In this document: one piece after another, positions 7,396 through 15,814 of the stretch
Position numbering within the stretch: position 1 is the stretch's first letter
How the letters are laid out: every line of letters begins with the position of its first letter
Assembly (NCBI GenBank): GCA_038214135.1
Contig: JBBQSD010000096.1
Coordinates: forward strand, 1-24,335
Source: JANLSE01 sp038214135
GTDB lineage: Bacteria > Chloroflexota > Chloroflexia > Chloroflexales > Roseiflexaceae
Direction: 5' to 3'
DNA length: 24,335 bases
The notes under the pieces: generated by a model
What the model was told of the DNA's origin: nothing
What the model saw: only the letters and a program-made list of their open reading frames with translations
Databases searched by the model: none
Translations under genes and position numbers: made by a program

Positions 7396-8676
7396 ATGGC
7401 CGGTGAGATCACCCTACGCGCTCGCATGGCGCGCCCGTATATGGCAACGGCAAACACCCCACAGGTGGCCTATTTATTGATCGAGGCCACGCCTGGGCAG
7501 ATTGTTGCCAGCGTGCGAACACCGGTCAATGTCTGTTTTGTGCTGGACCGGAGCGGTTCCATGAAGGGTGAGAAGATTGATCGGGTTCGCAGAGCCGTTG
7601 CGCGCGCCATCGATCTGCTCGGCCCTCAGGATGTTATTTCCGTTGTTATTTTCGATCACCGCAATGAGGTCTTGATTCCAGCTACTTCTGTCACGAATGC
7701 ACTTGATCTGAAGGAAAAGGTCGCCCGCATCCGCGATAGTGGCGGAACGAAAATCGCACCAGCACTGGAACGCGGGCTGCGCGAAATATCAAGTGGTGAT
7801 CCAAATGCGCTCAAGCGCCTCATTCTGCTCACCGATGGCCAGACTGAGAATGAGAATGAATGCCGCATCCAGGCAGATACGGCGCGCCAACGTGGCATCC
7901 CAATAACGGCGCTTGGTGTCGGCCAGGATTGGAATGAAGATCTGATGATTGACATCGCAAACCGATCTGGCGGCCAGGCCGATTATATTAGCCAGCCAGA
8001 TGAAGTTGTCGAGTATTTCCAGAGCACCGTTCAGCGGGCACAGGCAACTGCCATCCATAATGCACACCTGACATTGCGTTTGGTGCAGGGAGTGACGCCA
8101 CGGGCGATCTGGCAGGTCATCCCATTGATCAACAATCTGGGCTATAAGCCAATCTCGGATCGGGATGTGAGCGTCGCGCTTGGCGAGATCGAAACGGGTG
8201 GCGGTCGTTCACTGCTCGCCGAACTGCTTGTCGATCCACGGCCATCTGGGCAGTATCGCCTTGGGCAGATCGAGATAACCTATGATATTCCGATGCTCGG
8301 AACAACTGGCGAAAAGAGCCGCGCCGATGTGATGATGCAATTCACCAGCGATTCAGCGCTGGCCGCACAGGTCGATCCGCCAGTGATGAATACTGTCGAG
8401 AAGGTCAGCGCCTTTAAGCTCCAGACGCGAGCGCTCCAGGATCTACAATCGGGCGATGTTGCCGGAGCAACCCAGAAACTGCAAAGTGCCGTCACCCGCC
8501 TCCTCAACCAGGGCGAAGTCGATCTGGCGCAAACGATGCAGCGCGAGATTACGAATCTTCAGCAGAACGGACAGATGTCCAGCGAGGGCCAGAAGACAAT
8601 CAAATTCGGCACTCGTAAGACCGTCAAGCTCAGCGATCTGGATGTGCCAGAGGAGTTACGCATCAAGAATCCATGA
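7396..8676 (+). CDS. VWA-domain protein, probable kinase partner
   Basis: A 426-residue protein with a von Willebrand factor A domain at about 43-215. The metal-ion-dependent adhesion site is complete: D51-x-S53-x-S55 in VLDRSGSMKG, T118 in SGGTKIAP and D147 in LLTDGQ. A beta-rich segment (about 220-315) and a helical segment (about 330-392) follow. The C-terminus has a short basic stretch with T401, T406 and T409 (KTIKFGTRKTVKL) and an acidic-then-basic end. There is no signal peptide or membrane helix, so it is likely cytosolic. AAGGAG (7382-7387) lies 8 bases before the ATG. VWA proteins beside FHA-linked kinases are common in bacterial phospho-signalling clusters. The actual process controlled here is unknown. 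Confidence 0.88.
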   Translation: MAGEITLRARMARPYMATANTPQVAYLLIEATPGQIVASVRTPVNVCFVLDRSGSMKGEKIDRVRRAVARAIDLLGPQDVISVVIFDHRNEVLIPATSVTNALDLKEKVARIRDSGGTKIAPALERGLREISSGDPNALKRLILLTDGQTENENECRIQADTARQRGIPITALGVGQDWNEDLMIDIANRSGGQADYISQPDEVVEYFQSTVQRAQATAIHNAHLTLRLVQGVTPRAIWQVIPLINNLGYKPISDRDVSVALGEIETGGGRSLLAELLVDPRPSGQYRLGQIEITYDIPMLGTTGEKSRADVMMQFTSDSALAAQVDPPVMNTVEKVSAFKLQTRALQDLQSGDVAGATQKLQSAVTRLLNQGEVDLAQTMQREITNLQQNGQMSSEGQKTIKFGTRKTVKLSDLDVPEELRIKNP

Positions 8677-8746
8677 TGCTATAGGAATCTTGAATCCGCA
8701 TGCTAATAGATCTTTACTGGACATCAGATATGGTCATCCACACCAC

Positions 8747-8769
8747 GCCGCGGGCTGAAGCCACGCGGC
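8747..8769. terminator. GC-rich hairpin between VWA and histidine kinase genes
   Basis: GCCGCGGGC (8747-8755), loop TGAA, then GCC-A-CGCGGC (8760-8769) forms a 9-bp stem with one bulged A. It sits in the 271-base space between convergent genes. It resembles the GCGGGCTGAAGCCCGC type of dispersed repeat. No T-tract follows, so its role as terminator is a guess from position. Confidence 0.5.
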
Positions 8770-8863
8770 TAGGGGTCATCGTCCCGTTGCCGCAGGCTTA
8801 TGGATCTTTACATGTTCATCAGGTAGGGTTCGGCGGTGTGTATGGCGTGCACAATCCACATCC

Positions 8864-8877
8864 GCGCCTTTAGGCGC
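8864..8877. repeat. Small palindrome GCGCCTTTAGGCGC
   Basis: GCGCCT (8864-8869) and AGGCGC (8872-8877) flank a TT loop. It is a second hairpin in the 8677-8947 convergent intergenic region. The same region also has an imperfect direct repeat: GATCTTTAC at 8709-8717 and 8803-8811, each followed shortly by CATCAG. Nothing coding is seen in this region. Confidence 0.55.
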
Positions 8878-8947
8878 CAGGTGCAATCTCCCCGATGAAT
8901 TGATCAATCTTCATTAGCCTGCGGTCTGTACATGAATCAGTTAAGAT

Positions 8948-10321
8948 TCACACAGCTGGCATGTGCACCACGACCCGCGTTCCATGGCCTAGTTCGCTGG
9001 CAATTGTGATGCGGCCCTGCTGGGCCTCAATCAGCCCTTTTGCAATTGCGAGGCCCAAGCCTGTGCCACCGCCAACACCACGGGCGCTATCCACTCGATA
9101 GAAACGATCAAACAAATGTGGCAGATGGGCTGGATCAATTCCACTGCCACTATCCTCAACAATCAGATCAACAAACGCAGTTGTGTCGCTTCCCTGAGCC
9201 GATATGGTCACTGTTCCACCAGGCGGCGTATGGCGCAGCGCATTGTCCAACAGGATCAACAGCACCTGTCGCAGGCGGCTTGGGTCTGCCCGAATCACGC
9301 CATTTCCCGTTGCGACATTCAATGCAATCCCGCGTTGCTCGGCTAATCGGCCAACCTGGCGCGCAACATCATCAAACAGTTCTGTAAGATTGATCTGTTG
9401 CTGATCGATGTTCATGTGGCCCGCATCGAGCCGCGAGAGCAACAGCAGATCATCAACCAGGCGACTCATATGATCGCACTCCTGGAGCACATCCTGGAGT
9501 AATTCGCGGCGATCATGCTCGGCAAGTGCCAACCCACGCAACGCAACCTCGGTGCTGGCCCGCACAAGCGTAATTGGTGTACGTAGTTCGTGGCTCGCAT
9601 TTGCAACAAATGTCTGCTGGCGCTCCCAGGCCTGGCGTGCAGGCAACAGCGAACGCCCGGCCATCCACCAGCTTGCTCCACCAACGAGCATCGCAACTGG
9701 CAGCCCAAGCAGCAGTAAACCAGAGAGCAGGCCGCGCAAGATGGTATCCTGATCGCTGAGCACGCGGCCAACCTGAATTGCTGCCGGCCCAACAGCCCCA
9801 TCGAGCCGATAGGTAAGCAATCGGACGCGTGCGCCAGTGCTATTTGACACAATTCGCGCATCGCTGCCCTTGGCGAGTGCCGATGTCACCGCTTCTAAAT
9901 TAGGGCTAATTGGTGCAGCAACAACATTGATCGGAACAACCAGCTGCCCATCACTGGTGAGGGGCAGCGCGAAGATCGGAGCCTGCTCCGGCTGATAGCG
10001 AACCTCTCCTTCACGATGATCATTACTGGTGTGTGCCGCACCGGAATCGTCATCACCTTCTACAGTAGTCTGTGGGCGTGGCGTCGCAAGCGGCTTGCCG
10101 CTTGATGCTGCATACTCGCGCTCGGCAACGAGCAAATCGGGTGGGATATCGGCACCACGCTGACGCAATTCGATTGCCGCACGGTAGCGTAATGCCAGAT
10201 CGGTGCTTGTATCGAAATAGTAGGTCATCAGTGCATAGGCTCCGCCACCAACACCAATGACCAATGCCAGTACCGCCAGCATATACACAGATGTTAGCCG
10301 CAGCCGTAGCCCATCAAACAT
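8948..10321 (-). CDS. Two-component sensor histidine kinase
   Basis: A 457-residue membrane kinase. It has one helix at about 12-33, an extracytoplasmic region to about 195 with a low-complexity Asp/Ser/His-rich patch near 85-105, a second helix at about 197-219, and a short linker in place of a clear HAMP domain. The dimerisation H-box FVANASHELRTPI carries the phosphorylated H244. The ATP domain shows the N-box (N360 in LLDNALRHTPPGG), DSGSGID (390-396) and GGGTGLGLAIAKG (417-429). The ATG at 10321 has GGAG 7 bases upstream and overlaps the end of the response regulator gene by 8 bases, so the two are co-translated. A longer frame to 10387 would lie inside the regulator gene and is rejected. 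The stimulus is unknown. Confidence 0.92.
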   Translation of the reverse strand: MFDGLRLRLTSVYMLAVLALVIGVGGGAYALMTYYFDTSTDLALRYRAAIELRQRGADIPPDLLVAEREYAASSGKPLATPRPQTTVEGDDDSGAAHTSNDHREGEVRYQPEQAPIFALPLTSDGQLVVPINVVAAPISPNLEAVTSALAKGSDARIVSNSTGARVRLLTYRLDGAVGPAAIQVGRVLSDQDTILRGLLSGLLLLGLPVAMLVGGASWWMAGRSLLPARQAWERQQTFVANASHELRTPITLVRASTEVALRGLALAEHDRRELLQDVLQECDHMSRLVDDLLLLSRLDAGHMNIDQQQINLTELFDDVARQVGRLAEQRGIALNVATGNGVIRADPSRLRQVLLILLDNALRHTPPGGTVTISAQGSDTTAFVDLIVEDSGSGIDPAHLPHLFDRFYRVDSARGVGGGTGLGLAIAKGLIEAQQGRITIASELGHGTRVVVHMPAV

Positions 10322-10997
10322 CGCTGGACTCCATACGGTAGCCGATCCCACGCACCGTCTGTATCGGGTCGCGCTGATTGGGGGCATTCAGTTTGCGGCG
10401 CAGATAGGAAATATAGACATCAACCAGAGTCTGTTGGACATCACGCTCATACGACCATACGTGATCGAGGATCTGCTGGCGGCTCAGTGTTCGCCCAAGA
10501 TTGCGCATGAGGAATTCGAGTAACTCCCATTCAGTGCCACTCAGATCCAGCGCGCGCTCCCCGCGCCGCGCCGTACGCGCACGCAGATCGAGAACAATAT
10601 CGTTGATCCGCAGTTCATCGAGCGCACTGGTCTGCACGCTAAATCGGCGGCTTAGTGCTCGCACACGGGCCAACAATTCCTCGAAGGCAAATGGCTTAAC
10701 CAGATAATCGTCAGCACCATTATCCAGCCCAATCACCCGATCCTCAATCTGGCTACGGGCCGTCAAGAGCAGAACGGCTGTTGGAATACGAGCGGCACGA
10801 ATAGCCCGGCAGATCGCTGGGCCATCGCGCCCTGGCAGCATCCAATCAATAACCGCTACTTCATAACTCCCACGTAGTGCCAGTTCCAGGCCGGTATCGC
10901 CATCGTGGGCGGCATCGACGCCATAGTGCTCTTCCTCTAACACACGAACAATCAGGCGAGCCAGGCGCTGATCATCTTCAATCACTAATACACGCAT
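10314..10997 (-). CDS. OmpR/PhoB-family response regulator
   Basis: A 227-residue two-domain regulator. The receiver has the acidic pocket E7-D8-D9, the phosphoacceptor D51 in AVIDWMLPGRDG, T79 in LLLTARS and K101 in YLVKPFAFEEL. The C-terminal winged helix (about 125-225) has the GTEWELLEFLMRNLGRTLSRQQILDHVW-type transactivation region and the wing VRGIGYRME. It is the first gene of the pair and is phosphorylated by the downstream kinase by analogy with the family. AAGGA and GAGGG lie in the 15 bases before the ATG. Upstream is a 288-base divergent region shared with the flavin transferase gene that contains an inverted repeat (11048-11055 / 11097-11104). Confidence 0.94.
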   Translation of the reverse strand: MRVLVIEDDQRLARLIVRVLEEEHYGVDAAHDGDTGLELALRGSYEVAVIDWMLPGRDGPAICRAIRAARIPTAVLLLTARSQIEDRVIGLDNGADDYLVKPFAFEELLARVRALSRRFSVQTSALDELRINDIVLDLRARTARRGERALDLSGTEWELLEFLMRNLGRTLSRQQILDHVWSYERDVQQTLVDVYISYLRRKLNAPNQRDPIQTVRGIGYRMESSDV

Positions 10998-11047
10998 CGC
11001 CCTCTATCCTTACCAACTCGGATGTTGTAATGTACCATTCAAGGCTT

Positions 11048-11104
11048 GAAGTGCTGATAGGAGAAAGCATGTATGCAGCTTCTCTATATAAGCGAGAGCA
11101 CTTC
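11048..11104. promoter_or_regulatory. Dyad upstream of response regulator
   Basis: GAAGTGCT (11048-11055) is repeated in inverse as AGCACTTC (11097-11104), 51-60 bases upstream of the regulator start. Between them GAGAA (11061-11065) and TTCTC (11080-11084) form a smaller dyad. This could be an autoregulatory operator. The rest of the 10998-11285 spacer holds a short hairpin, TTGGGGC GCA GCCCCAA (11235-11251), just before the flavin transferase gene and otherwise nothing I can name. Confidence 0.35.
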
Positions 11105-11285
11105 TGACTCCTGAATGCTGTTCTAGTATAGCGTGTTCGTATTGGAGCATGATTGGAAGAAGCGTATGTATTGGTAAAGAAACCCCAATCCAGATCCGCT
11201 ATGCTGTTAGAAGCATACAATCGCAGGGTGGGGTTTGGGGCGCAGCCCCAAGAAAATCATCTTTCCCCTATAGATGAGAAAGACC

Positions 11286-12233
11286 ATGCAACAGATAACG
11301 TTTCGAGCGATGGGCACCGAGATATTGGTTGTGATCGATGCCGAACCGCAGCGGGCGCGCAAGGGCCTGGCCTGGGCGCAGGCTCACTTCCTCGAACTCG
11401 AGCGGCGCTTGAGCCGGTTTCGGCCAGAGAGTGAGCTTTCGGCGCTCAACCGGCGCGCAGGAACCAGCGTGCGAGTTAGCCAACCGCTCTATGATGCACT
11501 TACGGCAGGGATTCGGGCGGCCCATCGAAGCAACGGGTTGGTCACGCCGACACTGCTGAACGAAGTGACCGCCGCCGGGTATGGCTGCTCATATGATCTG
11601 CTTGCTGATCGCCTGCCAGCACCAGTTGCCAAGCCAGTAGCAAGCGGCAATCGACCAGCGTTGGCTATTGAGCGTGGCAGATCGGATTGGCAACAGATCC
11701 GCTTCAACCCAGAACAGCGGCGCATCTGGCTGCCAGCGGGGGTGCAGATCGACCTTGGCGGCATTGCGAAGGGCTGGGCAGCCGATCTGATCACGCGGCG
11801 GTTGGCAGATATTGGGCCAAGCCTGGTTGATGCTGGCGGCGATATTGCTATAAGCGGGTTGCTGCGCGATGGCACAACCTGGCCAATTGGCGTGGCCAAC
11901 CCGCTGGAAGCAGGGCAATCGCTTGGCTTGCTGGAACTGGCGCGTGGTGGTGTGGCAACATCGGGCCGCGATAGGCGGCGCTGGATGCGCGATGGGGTGA
12001 TGCAACACCATATTATTGATCCGCGCAGCGGCCAACCAGCGATAACCGATGTTCTGGCGGCAACCGTAATTGCACCACATGCACAGCAGGCCGAGGTAGC
12101 CACTAAAATGGCGCTCATCCTTGGCACACAGGCCGGGATTGCTTGGCTCGATGCGCGGCCACAACTGGCAGGGCTGCTCATTCGTGAGGATGGGCAGGTG
12201 CTCCTGAGCAAGCGTATGCCGAGATTGGTGTAG
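11286..12233 (+). CDS. apbE: ApbE-family FAD:protein FMN transferase
   Basis: A 315-residue member of the ApbE family, which attaches FMN from FAD to a threonine of target flavoproteins. Family motifs seen: AMGTEI at 8-13, the RFRPESELSALNRRAG segment near 45-59, IDLGGIAKGWAAD (155-167), SLVDAGGDIAISG (179-191), GVATSGRDRRRW (222-233) and HHIIDPRSG (241-249). The usual late metal-binding 'AD..(A)T' segment reads AEVATK here (269-274), a variant with Glu and Lys. There is no signal peptide or lipobox, unlike exported ApbE lipoproteins, so it probably acts in the cytosol. I prefer the ATG at 11286; another in-frame ATG is at 11274, and neither has a strong ribosome-binding site. No target flavoprotein is in the window. 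Confidence 0.88.
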   Translation: MQQITFRAMGTEILVVIDAEPQRARKGLAWAQAHFLELERRLSRFRPESELSALNRRAGTSVRVSQPLYDALTAGIRAAHRSNGLVTPTLLNEVTAAGYGCSYDLLADRLPAPVAKPVASGNRPALAIERGRSDWQQIRFNPEQRRIWLPAGVQIDLGGIAKGWAADLITRRLADIGPSLVDAGGDIAISGLLRDGTTWPIGVANPLEAGQSLGLLELARGGVATSGRDRRRWMRDGVMQHHIIDPRSGQPAITDVLAATVIAPHAQQAEVATKMALILGTQAGIAWLDARPQLAGLLIREDGQVLLSKRMPRLV

Positions 12234-12303
12234 GCGATCAGCCAGCAGCGATGCAATGTCCAATCTCAATCCGCCCGATTAGGCAGTCATTTCGAAGCTT
12301 GTA

Positions 12304-13293
12304 CTAGCGTGTCACTTCAAAATAGCCAATCCCTTTGTTGCCACTCGTAACACCCTCGAAGGTCATGGCCCAGATCCCAATGCCGTAATTGCGATTAAGG
12401 ATGCCACTGGTGAAGGCGACTACCCCTGATTGGCCATTCTGATCTGCTTTCACCTGGAAGCGTGCGCCAAAGACACTCTGATCCGGTGCGGTGATATACA
12501 CACCAATCTGCTCTCCAGGCCGAAAGCCGCTGGCTGTCACCTTGAAGTTGGTTCCACGTGGGCCTCGTTCGGGCGTGACGCTGGCTTGTTGCGCTGCTGG
12601 CAATGCTGGTTGTGGAACAGGTGCTAGCACAGGTGGCTGTGGGTTATCGCGGATCTCGGTGCCGAGCAGGCCAAACAGCACAATATAGGGTGGCTTATTC
12701 TCGGAATGAATCTCAAAGCGTGCCCGCTCAAACCACTGAATCTGGCGTTCGTGGCCATCGGCCTGCATTTCAAGAATGAGTGGGCTCAATGGCATGCCAA
12801 ACAATGCAAGATGTTCGGCATCTGTCTTTCCGGCTTTTCCATCGAGCTCAATGCCATTCGCACGCCAGGCGCGCAGCAGCGGCCCACAAATGCTCTGGCC
12901 CGTTTCGGGAAAGAAACGACAGGTGGGCTGAACACCATTCTTTGGGTATGCCTGCCAATCATTGCCCAATTGCGCGATCCTTTCGATACCAAGGCGGCCC
13001 AACAGGACATCGTATGGCCGTTTGTTCTCGGGATGCAATTCAAGCCGATGGCGCTCGAAGTTCTGAACCTGGATCGGCTGGCCCTCAATGATCTGCTGCT
13101 GCTGCATGTCGATCGGCATACCGAAGACAGTCAGCCCACCATTCTTCTCCCAGAACTCGCGGATGCGGCCACTGATACAGAATCCAGTTTCAGCAAAGCA
13201 GCGCTGGGTGGCCTGGGCGTGGGTACTGTTTGGCACAAGGGCGATTGTGGCACACAGAAGGAACAGCAGTACAGGGCGAAGCATATGCATCAT
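12304..13293 (-). CDS. Secreted protein with two Chloroflexota-type repeats and Ig-like domain
   Basis: A 329-residue exported protein. Residues 1-28 form a signal peptide (hydrophobic LRPVLLFLLCATIALV, likely cut after THA or AQA). Two related modules follow at about 32-102 and 125-211. Each has a CFxETGFCISGR / CRFFPETGQSICG start, a WExNGG / WRANGI core, FGMP, then FERxRxElHxENkxPYxVLlGxLG. A proline-rich linker (216-235) leads to a beta-sandwich domain (about 238-329) beginning VTPERGPRGTNF that resembles IPT/Ig-like folds. I know this module from secreted Chloroflexia proteins, but no biochemical function is established to my knowledge. Cell-surface or wall association is a guess. The start at 13293 has GGAGA 7 bases upstream. 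It is divergent from the secreted nuclease. Confidence 0.82.
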   Translation of the reverse strand: MMHMLRPVLLFLLCATIALVPNSTHAQATQRCFAETGFCISGRIREFWEKNGGLTVFGMPIDMQQQQIIEGQPIQVQNFERHRLELHPENKRPYDVLLGRLGIERIAQLGNDWQAYPKNGVQPTCRFFPETGQSICGPLLRAWRANGIELDGKAGKTDAEHLALFGMPLSPLILEMQADGHERQIQWFERARFEIHSENKPPYIVLFGLLGTEIRDNPQPPVLAPVPQPALPAAQQASVTPERGPRGTNFKVTASGFRPGEQIGVYITAPDQSVFGARFQVKADQNGQSGVVAFTSGILNRNYGIGIWAMTFEGVTSGNKGIGYFEVTR

Positions 13294-13775
13294 GAACGAA
13301 TCTCCATGCTGTAGCCGCGCCACTGATCAGCGCAGCCAAAAACGGGCCGTGTATTGAAGCGACTCTATAGCATATAACGTTCGTTCGGGGTGCTATTGCG
13401 GCCTACAGCGCGGTGAAACGGGCAACCATCAACGTATGCATGTAGTTAACACAAACGGCATGTGTCAGATGGTCATCGGAGTAGGGGCGGTTCGTGAACC
13501 GCCCACCATGATAGGTAATAGCTGGTTCGTGAACCGCCCACCATGATAGGTAATAGCTGGTGCGTGAACCGCCCACCACGACAGGTAATGGCTGGTTTGT
13601 GAACCGCCCACGATCACACGATCACCGATCACGAGCCATGGGCGGTTCGGCGAGGCTGCCTGCACCACTTCATCACGAATATTGGTTGGGAAGGGAATAT
13701 CTACCATACGCTCAGTTTTCGGCTGGTGAACGTTTGTATATGCGAGAGTAGCAATGCAGTGAGGAGAGCGAACCC
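13294..13775. other. Intergenic spacer between two secreted-protein genes
   Basis: This gene-free stretch of 482 bases separates two divergent secreted-protein genes. It holds a 35-bp tandem repeat at 13491-13611 with a GTAGGGGC-type hairpin head (see separate entry), then three GATCAC copies (13612-13617, 13620-13625, 13627-13632) and an inverted GGGCGGTTCG at 13640-13649 that could pair with the CGAACCGCCC-like units. Promoters for both genes should lie here, but no consensus stands out. Confidence 0.6.
13481..13611. repeat. 35-bp tandem repeat (3.5 copies) with hairpin head
   Basis: After GTAGGGGCGG (13481-13490), a 35-bp unit starts at 13491, 13526, 13561 and 13596. The first two copies are identical; the third differs at four positions; the fourth is partial. 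Each unit starts with TTCGTGAACCGCCCACC or a variant. The first copy forms the hairpin GGGCGGTTC GT GAACCGCCC (13485-13504). It looks like slippage amplification of a palindromic intergenic repeat. It is not a CRISPR, because the whole unit repeats without unique spacers. Confidence 0.85.
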
Positions 13776-15809
13776 ATGGATACATTATCGTCAAGCCATC
13801 GTTCACTACCGAGGAAACTTGTGTTGAGTATTGTTATGGCCTCTGCTGTGATTGTGGGAGCATTCCAAGTTCCCTTAGCACTGGCCAATGCCCAACCGGC
13901 ATTCGATACGGCAGCAATCTGTTCTGGAGTTCTAACACCGATCCATCAGATTCAAGGTAGCACCGATACCTCGCCGCTCGTCGGAACGACAGTTACCATT
14001 CAGGGTGTAGTGGTTGGTGATTATGAGGGTCCATCGCCGAATCTGCGTGGGTTCTTTCTTGAGGATGTGACCCCCGATAGCGACCCGGCTACATCGGAGG
14101 GCATCTTTATCTTTAATAATAGCAATGATAGCGTGGCGAATGGCCAGGTCGTAGAGGTTACTGGCGCGGTCAGTGAGTTCCAAGGCCAGACTCAGGTGAG
14201 CAGCACGGCGATTGTGAGTTGCGGCACAACAGCAACCCCCACGCCAATCGATATCACACTGCCCATTCCTGCACCAGTGAATGGCGTGGCCTTTCTGGAA
14301 CGCTATGAGGGCATGCTTGCGCGCTTCCCACAGACATTGTTTGTTACGGAACACTTCCAGCTTGGGCGCTTCGGCCAGGTCGTGATGTCATCCGGCGGGC
14401 GTTTGCGTCAACCAACATCGAATGTGGCCCCTGGCTCTGCTGCCCTTGCACAACAGGCCGCCAATGATCTGAACCAGATTATCGTTGATGACCAACTGAA
14501 CGCTCAGAATCCCGACCCAATCTTGTTTGGGCGATCTGGCAACCAATTGAGTGCCAGTAATACATTGCGTGGAGCCGATACTGCAACTGGTATTGTTGGC
14601 ATCCTGAACTATACGTGGGCTGGGAATGTGGCCAGTGGCAATAGCTATCGTCTGCGCCCGATCAATGCGCTTGGTGGTGGCGCACCGAGCTTCCAAGCGG
14701 CCAACCCACGCCCAGCAACTCCAGCACCAGTTGGCGGGACATTGCGTGTTTCGGCGGCAAACCTGTTGAATTATTTTAATACGTTTGGTGCGAATGCATG
14801 TACAAATGGTGTGAACGGAACTGCCACCGATTGCCGTGGTGCCGATAATGCAGCCGAATTCGCCCGCCAGAATGCCAAAACCGTCGCCGCGATTATTGGC
14901 ATGAATGCCGATGTGATTGGCATCATGGAGATGGAGAATGATGGCTATGGCCCGACAAGTGCCATCCAGGATCTGATTGATCGACTGAATGCGGCGACAT
15001 CGGTAGGCACCTATGCCTTCATTCAGGCCGATGCAAATACCAGTCAAATCAATGCACTTGGAACCGATGCAATCAAAGTCGGCATCATCTACAAGCCTGG
15101 CAAAGTAACACCAGTCGGCACGACGGCGGTGTTGAACATCGGTGCGTTCGGCCAATATACAATCGTTGGTGGCGGCACGACTGGACGAAATCGCCCTGCA
15201 TTGGCACAGGCATTTTCCGAAAATGCCACTGGCCAGCGTTTCATTCTTGTGCCGAATCACCTCAAATCCAAGGGCAGCGCCTGTGATGATAATATTAGCC
15301 CGGTGCCAAGCGACCCGGATATCGGTGATGGGCAGGGCAACTGTAATCAGACTCGCCTGAAAGCGGCGCAGGAATTGGTTGCGTGGCTGGCAACCAACCC
15401 AACCAGCACAGGCGACCCGGATATTCTGATTGTTGGCGACATGAATTCATATGCCAAGGAGAATCCGATTACCGCGATTACGGGTGCGGGGTATACCAAT
15501 CTGATCGAGTCGCTGATTGGTGCCGATGGATATTCCTATGTTTTTGATGGCCAATGGGGCTATCTTGATCATATGCTGGCGTCGAACAGCCTCGCTGCAC
15601 AGGTGAGTGGTATTACCGAATGGCATATCAATGCCGATGAACCAAATGTTCTGGATTACAACACCAATTTCAAGAGTATCGGCCAGCAGACGGCACTATA
15701 TGCTGCCGATCAGTATCGAGCCAGTGATCACGACCCGGTCATTGTTGGGCTGACGCTAGGCACGATCCAGCCAAGAAACAAGATCGCGCTTCCACTGATT
15801 GTTCGGTAA
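13776..15809 (+). CDS. Secreted endonuclease/exonuclease/phosphatase-family nuclease (ExeM/NucH-like)
   Basis: A 677-residue exported protein. Residues 1-39 are a signal peptide (basic start, then LVLSIVMASAVIVGAF, likely cut near ALANA). Residues about 50-150 form an OB-like beta domain (VTIQGVVVGDYEG, GFFLED), as seen in extracellular ExeM/NucH nucleases. The catalytic domain (about 322-660) shows RVSAANLLNYFNTF, E385/E387 in GIMEMEND, N495-H496 in VPNHLKSKG, D555 and N557 in VGDMNSYA, D598-H599 in YLDHML, and D651-H652 in SDHDPV. It likely degrades extracellular DNA or nucleotides with metal ions. The C-terminus ends KIALPLIVR. GAGGAG (13761-13766) lies 9 bases before the ATG. Confidence 0.88.
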   Translation: MDTLSSSHRSLPRKLVLSIVMASAVIVGAFQVPLALANAQPAFDTAAICSGVLTPIHQIQGSTDTSPLVGTTVTIQGVVVGDYEGPSPNLRGFFLEDVTPDSDPATSEGIFIFNNSNDSVANGQVVEVTGAVSEFQGQTQVSSTAIVSCGTTATPTPIDITLPIPAPVNGVAFLERYEGMLARFPQTLFVTEHFQLGRFGQVVMSSGGRLRQPTSNVAPGSAALAQQAANDLNQIIVDDQLNAQNPDPILFGRSGNQLSASNTLRGADTATGIVGILNYTWAGNVASGNSYRLRPINALGGGAPSFQAANPRPATPAPVGGTLRVSAANLLNYFNTFGANACTNGVNGTATDCRGADNAAEFARQNAKTVAAIIGMNADVIGIMEMENDGYGPTSAIQDLIDRLNAATSVGTYAFIQADANTSQINALGTDAIKVGIIYKPGKVTPVGTTAVLNIGAFGQYTIVGGGTTGRNRPALAQAFSENATGQRFILVPNHLKSKGSACDDNISPVPSDPDIGDGQGNCNQTRLKAAQELVAWLATNPTSTGDPDILIVGDMNSYAKENPITAITGAGYTNLIESLIGADGYSYVFDGQWGYLDHMLASNSLAAQVSGITEWHINADEPNVLDYNTNFKSIGQQTALYAADQYRASDHDPVIVGLTLGTIQPRNKIALPLIVR

Positions 15810-15814
15810 GGTTT

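Noticed and set aside
13491..13611. Possible CRISPR array
   Set aside because: The full 35-bp unit repeats without distinct spacers, the first two copies are identical throughout, and no cas gene is present.
14388..15260. 290-codon open frame on the minus strand
   Set aside because: It lies wholly within the nuclease gene, which has clear catalytic motifs and a signal peptide; the antisense frame has no recognisable domain.
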